From the NCBI GenBank assembly GCA_945910005.1, contig OX246744.1, positions 39,780,274 to 39,844,273 on the forward strand: a stretch of 64,000 nucleotides of DNA. Reading direction: 5' to 3'. Each line of letters starts with the position of its first letter. The first letter of the stretch is position 1. A program made the position numbers and the translations under genes. Under the pieces are notes generated by a model. That model searched no databases and was not told where the DNA came from. It worked only from the letters and a program-made list of their open reading frames with translations. This DNA is from Isoperla grammatica. Its lineage: Eukaryota > Arthropoda > Insecta > Plecoptera > Perlodidae. Shown in pieces: positions 22,939 through 36,993 of this stretch.

Positions 22939-23253
22939 GTCCCCCCAGCGCACCAACCCTGAGTGTTGTCTACACGGAGGCCAGCGTCACGGCCACCTGT
23001 GAGGTGACCGGGGCTCGTCCTGTCGCCCACATATCCTGGATCCTGGGAGAACACTTAATCCGCCAGGACGCAGTGGTGGACGTTCTAGGCAAACCTCAGG
23101 ACGCTTGGAGGTGGCCCTGGATGAAGGGATCTGTCATGCAGAGACTTACACTCACCCTGCAGACTAAGGACAACGGCAAGGTCCTTAAGTGTGTTGTATC
23201 TCATGTGACCTTGGCCCGGCCGTTGGAGGCGACGGAGACGATCTCATTCACTG
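22939..23253 (+). CDS. Exon 4: third Ig domain (C2-like)
   Basis: The acceptor TGCTTCAG ends at 22938 and the donor GGTAAGT begins at 23254. The exon is 315 bases, phase 1-1, residues about 247-352. This is the most canonical Ig domain of the gene: B-strand cysteine in VTATCEVTG, core tryptophan in HISWILGE, then LTLTLQTKDNGKVLKCVVSH with the F-strand cysteine. The proline-rich start (SPPSAPTLSV) looks like an interdomain linker. The LKCVVSH type of F strand is typical of C2/CD80-like Ig domains in cell-adhesion proteins. Its own 5' end has been duplicated upstream as a 102-bp array that supplies competing acceptor sites. Confidence 0.8.
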
Positions 23254-23726
23254 GTAAGTTATGTTTGTATACATGTTGTGTAGAACTGTTATTTTCTCAG
23301 TTTAATGCTGCTTTTCTCCATCGCTATGTGATCACCGCTTACCCCCGTTACAACCCGACAATCACATCATATTATATTATTTATAATCAGTCATGTTTGT
23401 TATGCTTGGGTCTTGGGTACGTAACTACGGGGTAGAGCTTCAAACTATGCCGAACTAAAGATATCTGCTCACTTCACACCTGCCTCCCAATGGGTGTCGT
23501 CGAAGATGTATAACTCGTACCTTATGAAACCGATTATGACATTGAAGTAGTATTTTGGTTATTTCTGTTGATTGATGAATGCAAAGTCGAGTTCGTCGCA
23601 CAGATAATTTTCTGTAAAGGGTTCCCAGGTTACCTGGCTAATCTAAGCTCGATGCCAACATTTCGAGTCTATCGATCGACCTTGATGTCCGATCGACCAA
23701 TACTCTAGAGGGTATGTGATAACATA
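23254..23726. other. Intron 4, 5' part
   Basis: The exon frame stays open for a further 180 bases into the intron, but the consensus donor at 23254 and loss of Ig-like sequence mark the exon end. No other feature. Confidence 0.5.
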
Positions 23727-24188
23727 AACCCTGTTTACATGGCGGACTGAGTCCGGTACTGAGTACGGTCCAGGCCATGTAAACACCTAGAAAATGGGAC
23801 CGAACCGACTGGGTCCGGTCCGCCAAAAAAGCTAGACCGTACCGAAAGACCGACTCAGTCCTATCATGTAAACGGGTAGAACGTACTGACTGAAGAACTA
23901 GAACTTTGAACGAACGCTGTTCGTATGTGAATTAGATGGAAAATGATTGTAGTTGCCATCAACAAAAATCAAGTAAAATATTTACAACAGCGTCTAACAT
24001 TTTGTTCGCGGGAATGCATCTTTAAATAAATTTTATAGGGCAGAAGATAAAAGAAGGGTTATGTACGACCAAAACGAACAAGTGTGGCGCGAGACCGAAA
24101 TCAAGTTTGGGTACACCTTCATATAAACGCAAGCGTTCACGACAGTTCTGTCTGGTACTCAGTACGGTCTGCCATGTAAACATAGCTA
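23727..24188. mobile_element. MITE-like inverted-repeat element in intron 4
   Basis: CTGTTTACATGGCGGACTGA at the left and CGGTCTGCCATGTAAACAT at the right are inverted copies. GGTACTGAGTACGG pairs with GGTACTCAGTACGG. Extra CATGTAAAC segments occur inside. About 460 bases, no coding frame. Confidence 0.55.
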
Positions 24189-24497
24189 TAGAGCCATTTT
24201 CGTTATCATGTGATTGCTTTACATTGTGTAGAAAAGGGGTGTTATACCTTCTGAACTTAGTCTAAAATTGCCACGTCAAATGATGATGATGACAATCTAG
24301 ACTAAATTGCACAGACAAATCTGGTCAAATAAACATCAGACTTCTACAAACTCAACTGTTACGTGTTAAAGATTTGTGTGATTTCGCTCTTTCTACATCA
24401 GTTGAAGTAGTAGTTTGAAGTTGCAGCATTATTTGTCCACGTTAGTCTATACATTTCGCCAAAAATATCATACATACAACATTTGCTTTGGTTTCAG

Positions 24498-25081
24498 AAG
24501 CAGTAAGTGCAACTACGCCGCTTGCAGTCAGCAGCGCTACACCTGGAGCAGCCCTCAATACAACACGTGACCCTAGCACGGCCCTAGACCCCTCCTGCCC
24601 GGCTGCAAGCATGCTGGGTCGTGTCTGCCAGGAGTACAAGGGGCTTCACAACGCCTCTTGTCCCCGGGACGAGGTGTACGAGCTCCGTGTTCGAGAGGCC
24701 GGGGCTGCGGCTAGGACTGCGGAGCTGGCAGAGGAACACGCGAACGTCACCCTCGAGGCGGCAAAGGCTGAGGCGGCGTCAAATGCTTCCTTAGCCAAGG
24801 TCACCCTTGAGACGGCCAAGGTCACTCTAGAGGCGGCCAAGGCTGAGGCGGCGTCAAATGCTTCCTTAGCCAAGGTCACCCTAGAGGTGGCCCAGTCAAG
24901 CGCCATATCTCGAGCCCAGAAAGAGGCGTCTGATGCAACTGCGGCCCAATTAGGGGTCGAGGGGGCTCGAGACCGGGCTAAGGCCGATGAAGCCTGGCGC
25001 ATCTACGCCGAAGAGGAACTGGAATTCGAGCGAGCTCGACGCAGTGAAAGTCTGCTGCAGCTGCAGAGAGCGCAAGGCTAA
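24498..25081 (+). CDS. Exon 5: Cys-containing linker, coiled coil and stop
   Basis: The acceptor TTTGGTTTCAG ends at 24497. The reading frame continues from the phase-1 donor of exon 4 (g joins aa to give Glu) and ends at TAA 25079-25081. Residues about 352-545. A Ser/Thr/Ala/Pro-rich stretch comes first, then three cysteines (PSCPAAS, GRVCQEY, NASCPRD). After that there is a long helix rich in Ala, Glu, Lys and Arg with no proline, a likely coiled coil. It contains an internal direct repeat of 25 residues built on VTLEAAKAEAASNASLAK, appearing twice with a VTLETAK spacer. NTT, NAS (three times) and NVT are sequons, unusual within a coiled coil. The tail could trimerise the protein, with the cysteines locking chains together. 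No transmembrane segment or C-terminal recognition domain follows. Confidence 0.75.
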
Positions 25082-25329
25082 GTGTGCGAGCTGCAGGGTA
25101 GGAGTCTTATTCAATATATGTGTTTATGCTTTATTTAGTCAAACCAATTCTTTGTAATTCAAACATTTAAATAATAATTTTAAGATTTAAGAAAGTTGAA
25201 ATAATTTGATATTTTTATTTTATGCGTGTTTGTTTTGAGCGGAAATGCTTCATATCCAAGATCTGCTGGTCTCATTCATATAAAATGATAGACAAACATA
25301 TGTTTACCATTGAAATGAAGAAAAAGTAT

Positions 25330-25335
25330 AATAAA
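25330..25335 (+). terminator. Candidate poly(A) signal of the Ig gene
   Basis: AATAAA lies about 250 bases after the stop codon. The AATAAA at 25461 belongs to a retrotransposon 3' end. Position alone supports this call. Confidence 0.4.
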
Positions 25336-25394
25336 CTGCTATATTGTAATACATTGATAAATCTACTCCAGCTCCCATTTATGTTTGTCCTCTA

Positions 25395-25470
25395 ACAGGT
25401 GAAGAAGTGAAATCCCGATTCTCTAAAGTTTAGCGGGTCTTATCCCTTAATCCCGCCTTCAATAAAGACC
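25395..25470 (+). mobile_element. 3' end fragment of a non-LTR retrotransposon
   Basis: TTAATCCCGCCTTCAATAAA followed by a TCTA tail closely resembles the 3' end of the element at 28981-32310 (TTAATCCCGCCATTTAATAAA plus an ATCA tail). It is a severely truncated relative whose tail continues as the TCTA/TC microsatellite. Confidence 0.6.
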
Positions 25471-28968
<3,498 letters not shown>

Positions 28969-28980
28969 CTCTCTCTCTCG

Positions 28981-31900
28981 CAAACCAGTCTGTCCTCATG
29001 TCAGTTGTCTATCGGCCCCCAAAAATCGGGTATCTTACAGATTTTGAAACTTCAATATTAAAATTCATTCCCCACTACGAGCACGTAATCGTTATGGGCG
29101 ATTTTAATACTAACCTTCATTCAATCAACAACACTGATACAAAACAACTCAAAACTATTTTCGAATCCTGTAATTTAACAATACTCCCTCTTCAGTCAAC
29201 TCATCATACGTCCACTTCTCATACTTGGATCGACCTGATGATGACATCCAACCAGGAACGAGTTCTCAACCACGGTCAACTGTCGGTCCCAGGTATATCA
29301 GCACACGATCTCATTTTCATGCAGTATTCAATACGCGCGCCCAAACAAAAACATAAATTTATTTCTCGGCGTAACTTAAAATCAATTGATCCAATACAAT
29401 TTAGAACAGACTGTCTTTCTCTCCCCTGGCAAAACTTAATTCACCTCTCTACGCTCGATGAGAAATTACTAGAATTTAACACCTTAGTTTTACAACTTTA
29501 TGAAAAACACGCACCTTTAAAAGTTGTCCGTGTGACGAAACCGCCTTCCCCCTGGATGACCGCAGAAATTAAAAATCTTATGGCAAGGAGGGACGCTGCC
29601 TTCAATAAATATAAAACCACTCCTGACACACAAAACAGCGACAACTACAAAAGACTTAGAAATAAAACTAATCAGGCAATTAGGACAGAAAAGAGACGTC
29701 ATACTTATAATTTGTTAGGTCACAATTTACCAATTAAAAAAATGTGGCAAAGCCTCTCTGATATGGGTATAGGCAGGAACAAGGGCGAAAACGTACCTAT
29801 AGAAATACCCCTCGATGACCTAAACCGCCACTTCACCTCGCCCCCCCTAGTCAACGACCCTGCGCAAAAAAATGAACAAATACGAAATATTAAACTTTTT
29901 CCTAAAGCGGCCAACGAACAATTCTTTTTTTCACATATCACACCAAAGTTCGTCGTTCATGCAATCAGACGTATTAAATCTAATGCACAGGGAGTGGATC
30001 TCATTCCAATATCACTTATAGAAAACATGATCAAAATCTGTCCCATTTCAATTGAGCCTATAACATATCTTTTCAATTTTTCTCTGACAAATCAGTCATA
30101 CCCAACGATTTGGAAACAGGCACTAGTCCGACCACTGCCCAAAAGCACTAAGCCGGAGACTGCGAACGATTTTAGACCGATAAGCATTTTACCCGCCCTT
30201 TCAAAGGCACTTGAATTTATAGTTCACTCACAAATCTCAGACTTTCTCAAGAAAAATGACATTTTAGACGAATTCCAATCCGGCTTCAGAACCTATCATA
30301 GTACTTGCACAGCTTTAATTAAAATTACCGAAGACATTAGGGTTAAAATGGACAGTCGACAACTTACGCTCCTAACTCTACTTGACTTCAGCAAAGCCTT
30401 CGACTCAGTTGATATTGACATACTTATAGCTAAGCTCGAATCCATAAATTTTTCTCATTCCACGCTTCAATGGATGAATTCATATCTCCGCGACAGACAT
30501 CAATCCATTATAGCAGATGACAAACAATCGGCGTGGTATCCTGTTTCTACCGGGGTGCCCCAAGGCAGTGTACTTGGACCGTTGCTCTTCTCTATCTACA
30601 TTAACGACATTTCATCCTCACTAACTTATTGCCATCATCATTTATACGCTGACGATCTACAAATTTACTTACATGCATCTCCTTCTTCCCTTAACCAAGC
30701 AATCGACATGATGAACAAGGACTTAGAATCTTTAGCCAAATGGGCAACCAAAAACCGTTTACTTATCAACCCAATTAAATCACAATCAATTATTTTAGGA
30801 TACCACAAACTACTTGCCAAAATCGACAAAACAACACTTGTAAACGTGACTCTGAACGACATGACAATACCATTTCAACACAGTGTTAAAAACTTAGGAC
30901 TCTACATGACTGACAACCTTTCATGGACCGAACACGTTAAACACGTATGTAAAAAGACTTATGCTGCACTTCATTCGTTAAACAGACTAAAAAACTTTCT
31001 TCCTCATAAACTTAAAACTATGCTTGTTCAATCACTTATTATGCCTCATTTCGACTACTGCGACGTTGTATACAATGACTTGACAGAAGAACTCTCCATC
31101 CGACTTCAGAGGGCCCAAAACGCATGCGTACGTTTTATATTGGGTATAAGGAAAACCGACCACATAACCCCCGGCTTTAAACAACTCTCATGGCTCCGTC
31201 TAAGCGACCGCCGTAATCTCCACTCTGTTTGTCTTGTACACCGTCTTCTTTCAACTTCATCACCCTCATATTTAGCCTCTAATTTCAAATTTCTCCACTC
31301 AAACCATAGTTTCGACACTAGGTCCAGGTCTGGCACCCAGCTTGCCTTCCCGGTACACAGGACAAATCTAGTCGACAAATCTTTCGTAATCAACGCCATA
31401 CGAACTTGGAATGCTCTCCCTGCTCACATACGGGATGTATATGTCAGCAAATACAATATTTTCAAGACCGAAATTAATAAACTTTATCTTCTCCAAAGCC
31501 TTGCCAATGCCTGATTTCAATTCATACACATGATGTTACTAGTATATGACTGTGTTTCTTTCTCCTTTCTCTCTCTCTCGCCCCCCCCCCGTTTTCTTTT
31601 TATTATTTACTTATTGAATAAAACGTTTTACTACAAGAATGAATGAGATGCATGAATGTGAATAATTGTATGAAATCACTATCGTTATTTTAAATTTACA
31701 TTATCAGCACTATATCTTTTGACTTATCGTTGTGTGTTACTTTAGTTTTACTATTATTCTTAATGATTACCAATATTGATTCAAATATATTTTATTTTGT
31801 AACAGTGACATTAATTTGTATTCTGTGTTTAGTATTCTGTATTTGGTAACTTTGCACTCCGTATTTGTATGTGAATTTTTATTCGTATGCAACATTTCAC

Positions 31901-32320
31901 ATACCAGCTGCCTGCTACTTATATACTTATTTTTAGTTTATTCCTTACATTACGGTAATAATGATTGCAACATTGTTGCATTAACCCCACTGAAAGTACG
32001 TTTGTTTAGTTTTACCATTATTATGAATCTATTATTGTTATTAATAACGCAAGGGAATGGATAAATAATCAATATCGATTCATTTAATAAATTTGCATTT
32101 TGTGTTTAGTTTTTAGTATCTTTGTATTTTGCATTTGTATTGTATTTTATTTTCATATTTAGTGTATTTTCTGTTGTACTTTACACTTTGTATTTGTATT
32201 TATATTTCTTATTTGGTATTTTTATATTCTGTATTTATGTGATGGTTGGATGGAAGAGAAGGTCTAGCTGACCTTAATCCCGCCATTTAATAAAAGTCGT
32301 TAATCAATCAATCAATCAAT
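28981..32320 (+). mobile_element. 5'-truncated CR1/L2-like non-LTR retrotransposon 2
   Basis: Begins directly after TCTCTCTCTCTCG with sequence in the middle of an endonuclease domain. Its 3' UTR runs to TTAATCCCGCCATTTAATAAA and an ATCA tail, then TCTCGCTCGCTC. It is a different subfamily from element 1, as protein similarity is clear but nucleotide identity is low. Its 3' end matches the fragment at 25395-25470. The 39052-39541 fragment is the same subfamily. Confidence 0.85.
28998..31514 (+). CDS. Endonuclease (partial)-reverse transcriptase of element 2
   Basis: An uninterrupted frame of 838 codons. It opens inside the endonuclease at VVYRPPKIGYL, missing roughly the first 100 residues, and keeps IVMGDFNTNL, HTWIDLMM and SAHDLIF. 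Reverse transcriptase motifs follow: NDFRPISILPAL, LTLLDFSKAFDSV, GVPQGSVLGPLLF and YADD at residues 550-553. LQRAQNACVRFI lies near the C-terminus, which ends INKLYLLQSLANA. Missing catalytic parts of the endonuclease mean this copy cannot be autonomous although the polymerase looks intact. Confidence 0.85.
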   Translation: MSVVYRPPKIGYLTDFETSILKFIPHYEHVIVMGDFNTNLHSINNTDTKQLKTIFESCNLTILPLQSTHHTSTSHTWIDLMMTSNQERVLNHGQLSVPGISAHDLIFMQYSIRAPKQKHKFISRRNLKSIDPIQFRTDCLSLPWQNLIHLSTLDEKLLEFNTLVLQLYEKHAPLKVVRVTKPPSPWMTAEIKNLMARRDAAFNKYKTTPDTQNSDNYKRLRNKTNQAIRTEKRRHTYNLLGHNLPIKKMWQSLSDMGIGRNKGENVPIEIPLDDLNRHFTSPPLVNDPAQKNEQIRNIKLFPKAANEQFFFSHITPKFVVHAIRRIKSNAQGVDLIPISLIENMIKICPISIEPITYLFNFSLTNQSYPTIWKQALVRPLPKSTKPETANDFRPISILPALSKALEFIVHSQISDFLKKNDILDEFQSGFRTYHSTCTALIKITEDIRVKMDSRQLTLLTLLDFSKAFDSVDIDILIAKLESINFSHSTLQWMNSYLRDRHQSIIADDKQSAWYPVSTGVPQGSVLGPLLFSIYINDISSSLTYCHHHLYADDLQIYLHASPSSLNQAIDMMNKDLESLAKWATKNRLLINPIKSQSIILGYHKLLAKIDKTTLVNVTLNDMTIPFQHSVKNLGLYMTDNLSWTEHVKHVCKKTYAALHSLNRLKNFLPHKLKTMLVQSLIMPHFDYCDVVYNDLTEELSIRLQRAQNACVRFILGIRKTDHITPGFKQLSWLRLSDRRNLHSVCLVHRLLSTSSPSYLASNFKFLHSNHSFDTRSRSGTQLAFPVHRTNLVDKSFVINAIRTWNALPAHIRDVYVSKYNIFKTEINKLYLLQSLANA

Positions 32321-32334
32321 CTCTCGCTCGCTCC

Positions 32335-32690
32335 ACCTGGCACGTGGGAGACCTGGGTTCGATTCCCAGTCGGGGTTGGTTTTTCAGTTTCTGGATTTCT
32401 ATATATACATATATTTAAATGGATATTATTTCAAGAAAACCTTTTGTGGGTGGACATGAAGAAAACCACAAATAAAAAACCAACCCCGACTGGGAATGGA
32501 ACCCAGGTATCCCACTTGCCGTGTGGGTGCATTGACCCCTAGACCATCAGAACTGTTTATTTAATGTCTGAATATAGTGCATTATAACGTCTATGTGGTG
32601 GTTCCCAGTCGGGGTTGGTTCATAATTTCTGGTTTTCTTCATAAATCCACCCACAAGAGGTTTTCTTAAAAAATATCCTTTTAAATAAAC
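32335..32690. mobile_element. Inverted cluster of tRNA-derived SINE copies
   Basis: A plus-strand copy has GGTTCGATTCCCAGTCGGGG at about 32357. A minus-strand copy has CCCCGACTGGGAATGGAACC at about 32485 and, read in reverse, the A-box TGGTCTAGGGGT. A third fragment has CCCAGTCGGGGTTGG at about 32608. The flanks (AAAACCTTTTGTGGGTGG and CCACCCACAAGAGGTTTT) are inverted too, so the whole could fold back. Confidence 0.55.
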
Positions 32691-32754
32691 TCCCCGCTCA
32701 AGCCGGCGTTAAGGTTACGACAGAATATGTGTGGCTGGTCAACTCAAGTGTAAT

Positions 32755-33066
32755 AGGGTACGCACAACACCAAAACACAACAATGAAACAAATGAATTGA
32801 ACCTATGGACAAACAAGCTGTCAAAAAAAATGAAGTTCTGAAGTTGGAAAAAACTAACGTTCAGAACGTTTACACACTTTCAGATAGTTGCTGTCCATTA
32901 CTTAACATTAATTTTAACTGGCGAGCAGTTGCTATCGTTACAACTAACTGTTTCTCCTCATTATTTGCAAAAATATTACTTTGACAGCTTATTGTTTGTC
33001 CACCAGTTCAATTCATTTATTCCATTGTTGTAGTTCGGCTGTTACGTCAGTTGTGCGTACCCTATT
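32755..33066. mobile_element. MITE, foldback
   Basis: AGGGTACGCACAAC at 32756 and GTTGTGCGTACCCT ending at about 33065 are perfect inverted ends. Inner pairs include GGACAAACAAGCTGTCAAA with TTTGACAGCTTATTGTTTGTCC-type sequence. A diverged relative lies at 38030-38270. Confidence 0.65.
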
Positions 33067-33124
33067 TAAATGTTGAAGTGTTGGTCCACCGCCACATAGA
33101 TGTTATAATGCACAATATCTAGAC

Positions 33125-33290
33125 ATTAAATGGCCAGTCCCGGGGGTCAAGGCTCCCACCCGGCAAGTGGGAGACCTGGGCTCGGTTCCCAGACGGTGTT
33201 GTTTTTTGTAATTTCTGGTTTTCAACATACATATGTTATATAATGAAGAAAAGCAGATATTAAAGAACCAACCCCGACTGGGGAAAGAAC
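33125..33290. mobile_element. tRNA-derived SINE copies
   Basis: CACCCGGCAAGTGGGAGACC and GGCTCGGTTCCCAG (degenerate B-box) lie on the plus strand at 33157-33195. An inverse fragment AACCAACCCCGACTGGG follows at about 33267. Confidence 0.45.
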
Positions 33291-33336
33291 ATTCATTTAT
33301 ACATATATTAATAAAACGAAGGTATTTCCGGGCTAG

Positions 33337-33570
33337 TCCGCCACGTCTTATCTCCATATTATTGCCGGTGTTTCAGGAACCTTGTGGTCCCTATCCTCAG
33401 GGCGTCGAACTCAGTCCGCCCCGTCTTATCTCCATATTATTGCCGGTGTTTCAGGAACCTTGTGGTTCCTATCCTCAGGGCGTCGAACTCAGTCCGCCCC
33501 GTCTTATCTCCATATTATTGCCGGTGTTTCAGGAACCTTGTGGTCCCTATCCTCAGGGTGTCGAACTCAG
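33337..33570 (+). repeat. Three 78-bp tandem repeats
   Basis: Exact 78-base units beginning TCCGCC(A/C)CGTCTTATCTCC and ending GTCGAACTCAG, with only a few substitutions. Since 78 is divisible by 3, several frames stay open across the units. No protein family is recognised and a gene is unlikely. Confidence 0.9.
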
Positions 33571-33574
33571 TCTG

Positions 33575-33830
33575 CCACGTTTTTGTCTCGTCTCGCGATA
33601 GCGGTCGAACGAAGAGTGCAACCAACCACAAGTCTCGATGTGGACTGAACGTTGCTAGTCTTGCGGAAACATCGGTCAAGAATTTGCTTAGTAACCAAAG
33701 CTTTTTTTTAATGTAATGGCGGCAATATATGAGTTAGCTATATCGTAATAGGCCTACATTTTTCTCCCGTCCCGAATATCTTAGTTTTGGATCGATCCAA
33801 TGAGTAACTTTGAGGATTCAACATGATTTC
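33575..33830 (+). mobile_element. Fragment of the 811-2312 Helitron-like family
   Basis: CGATAGCGGTCGAACGAA, ACCACAAGTCTCGATGTGGA and GTAATGGCGGCAA correspond in order to the body of the repeats at 811-2312. The termini are missing. Confidence 0.45.
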
Positions 33831-33999
33831 ATTCGGTCAAGTCAAATTTCAGAGAGGTCAGGAAAGATTGTTCGTTGTATTATCTCCTGGGGCTCCGTAG
33901 AACCGCGCCCGAAACAGTGTCCACAATCGTGCAACACTCTTAGATGGGAGGTTTCCGTTTAGGTTCGAGACGGGAACAGAGGCGAAAAGAATAGATAAA

Positions 34000-34194
34000 G
34001 GCCCAACCACAATTGACAGCATCGTAGTTGCAATCGGGATCGCAATTGCAAAAACATAATTTATACCATTACAATCCATTACGACGTTATGGTTTCGTCG
34101 TGAACGGCGCCATAAGAACCAAGTAGGTCAACTATTTCACGATTTCCGGATTACGATTACAATCACGATGCCGTCGGTTACGGTCGACCTAGCC
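34000..34194. mobile_element. Diverged inverted-repeat element
   Basis: GGCCCAACCACAATTGACAG at the left partly complements CGTCGGTTACGGTCGACC at the right. A related left portion occurs at 47608-47770 (CCCCAACCACAACTGTCGGC). About 195 bases. Confidence 0.4.
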
Positions 34195-34447
34195 TTAACA
34201 AAGACGAAGACGATACAATTGATAAAAAGAAAAAAACGTGCAGTACGTTTATTTTCGACTTTTGACTTGTGCGCAGTGCACTCCTCGACACCAATACAGT
34301 TACGAAATATAAACATTGATTAGTATCAAATTTATGTGGGCAGTCTTACAGTCACCCCTAAACTTCCACCCTAAATAGCATTGAGAGTTGTCCACAGTCT
34401 TGAGACTCGAGCCCACTAGTTATGCCCGGCCGCTCTTGATACCAGTC

Positions 34448-34809
34448 CAAGGTCCGTAAATCCCCTGGCGGGGGCTCGTCCACCTCCCAAGTTGGGTCGT
34501 CCCATCCGTTTCCACAATGTTAAAAGTCACACGTTATTCAAACGGGAGAATAATCCGGCAAAACAAACGAACTAATCCGTCGAAACCAATCCTGGTTCGT
34601 AGCCGCGTTACCTATCGAATTGAAATTATTTTATTTGACTTGTATTCTATCTACGTTTTTAATAAAACATTCTGAAATCAAATTTTACATGATAGATTTT
34701 CGTAACGAACCAGTTTTTGTGGTGGGCAAGAGAACGAGGATTTTCGTGCCCACGAGAAGACCCAACTTTGACGTTTACCGAACCTCCGCGAGGGGATCGA
34801 CGAACCTTG
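34448..34809. mobile_element. Second copy of the MULE-like MITE
   Basis: It starts CAAGGTCCGTAAATCCCCTG and ends GGGGATCGACGAACCTTG, matching the 15021-15344 ends. It also shares the internal block with CACGAGAA and TTTTCGTGCCC. Flanks (GATACCAGT / GTTACCACT) match at 7 of 9 bases, a decayed target duplication. Confidence 0.6.
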
Positions 34810-34814
34810 GTTAC

Positions 34815-35492
34815 CACTTTAAATCTTTAATACATTAAATACACAACACTAAAACTAGAACCATTGCAGTATCTATATATAACACGTAGGCTACATGTAA
34901 CAAGTCGAGTACAATACAAAGGATGGACAGAATTTGGCTCCACATTCTACAACGGGAAGGAGAGACGGTTTCATCGAGGTTACGACTTGACGAGCACCGT
35001 TTTGTCTCGCGCGTAAATAACTCGAGCGAAACGCGCATCGCGTTGACGACCGTACCCGGAGGTTCGCGTCACAAACCTGGGGTTGATTGAAATCTTCCTC
35101 GCGTTTACCACCCGCCTCTCGAAGAGTGGCTTTCAGCAATACTACGTAACGTTTGTTTCTCACTTAATACAATTGCGCGCTACAAACTTTAATAAATTAC
35201 ACTAGAATCGAACGGTTCTACGACTTGAATTGCACAAACTGGTATTAGATCGAGAATTAAATATACTATTCGAGCCCACTTTTAACGAAACTGAAGCAGA
35301 TTCGAAACTACTTTGTTAATCTCTTCGGGAGTTGATTCTCAGTTGCAGTGTAGACCTGCAACACTGTCAGGGTAGGTTTTGTTTTAAATGGACTTTAAAA
35401 GATTTGAATCTTAAACGCCCATATACGGGCGTGCTCAAGAAGAGGTTGAGTTAAAACCAAACTTCCTTATAGATATATATGGGTTAACAGGG
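34815..35492. other. No recognised feature
   Basis: Short minus-strand frames only, without domains or repeat partners that I can recognise. Confidence 0.4.
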
Positions 35493-35852
35493 AAGGATAC
35501 CTCTACGTCAAAAACCGCACAACATTTTCATTTTAAATTATATCTCAAGAATGGGCTTCGAAATCGAAAATATGAATCAAGGGCGCACTGTGGTTTAGTA
35601 AGCCCTACATACTGAATGCTCTAAATTGTGTCTTACATTATAATCAATATGGTTTTTATTTCTTAATTTTATTGTTAATTATCGATTTAATAATCAAAAT
35701 AACTATGCTAATGGTTATAATATTTCATTCAGTTTGTAGGGCTTACCAAAACACATTGCGCTGTTTAATGAGATTTTCGATTTTGTGTTGCAATCTTAAG
35801 ATATAATTAAAAAATTACAATTTTCTGCGGTTTTTGACGTAGAGGTATCCTT
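35493..35852. mobile_element. MITE with 27-bp inverted ends
   Basis: AAGGATACCTCTACGTCAAA at the left end is exactly complementary to TTTGACGTAGAGGTATCCTT at the right end, and the match extends through AAACCGCA. A second inner pair, AGTAAGCCCTACA / TGTAGGGCTTACC, strengthens the hairpin. No target duplication is clear. Confidence 0.7.
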
Positions 35853-36993
35853 TGCTATTAATATTTGTGCTTTCACTTTTAAGGGGGAATGAATCCAACT
35901 ACCTTAAAGCGGGTTCCTTATGAGCGAGCTCAACTGTACACGTCCATTACACATTCAGAGCAAACTCTTGTGACAATCTCTCCACTACTATGTGCCTAAC
36001 CAGAGAACTGGCAACCCACCTCCCCAAGGTGTCGTGGTGGGAGGCTCCGGCTAGGGAATTTCAGCGAGAGTTTCGTGGGTAAGGGGGTGGTGAAGTCGGC
36101 GATCCACGTCGCGTTGAGGAGACAGTCTGTTAAGATGTTGGGCGCCACCTGCTTGGGATTTAAGAGCAAGCAGGAACCTCCTATGTGGTACTGCAATTGT
36201 GGGGGGTTTTGTCGTATGAAGACATAACAATTATCATTTGAATGCTTGGATATAAATATAATATATTATAATACAATTACAAAGAGGCAAGCACAGGCTA
36301 TACAATATGAACAATTAACTGGTAATTAGGTATATATCGGTTCCCTGAGGCAATACAGGGATTACAAATACAATGATTATAAACTAAACGGTGATGATGT
36401 ACTGTGTGATACAGTGAAAGAAATGGCACAATCTATCTCGTACTATAACCATACTTTTAGACATTGAACATACCTCGGAGGAATACAAAGTATGAGTCGT
36501 GGGCCTGACTCCTACGATCAGCCTAGCACCGGGGCTCTAAGGAAACGTGTCCGGGATGTTCAATCTCCAAGAATGTATATATAAGTAATTACAATGATCA
36601 AATTTAAGTAATAATGAACCATGAGGCCAACTAAATTAATCCCCAGTACAATCCCGTGTACCAACCTACCATATGAGACAGCGTAAGTCTAACGCTACAA
36701 CCATATTGGCTATTATGAATTAGCCCACAATATTCAATCACCAACCTATTATTAAAGTATATATAGTTACAATCAATAACACATTTATGAGCACCTGTCA
36801 AATCCAAAATCGGTGTTGGATTGTCGGCCGTAATTGAATTGCGGCGTAGACAAATTATCAAAAATTTCCCGGCGGGTAGTATGGAGCGTAGTACACCCTC
36901 TTAACGAGTTTAGTTAAAAAATCTTTGATTCTAAAGTTCGTGGGTACTCATCTGACACCTATGGGTTCCACTTGTCGATCACGGCTCCGGCTT
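35853..36993. other. No recognised feature
   Basis: A GC-richer patch at about 35990-36200 carries a minus-strand frame that matches nothing I recognise. The rest is AT-rich intergenic sequence. Confidence 0.4.
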
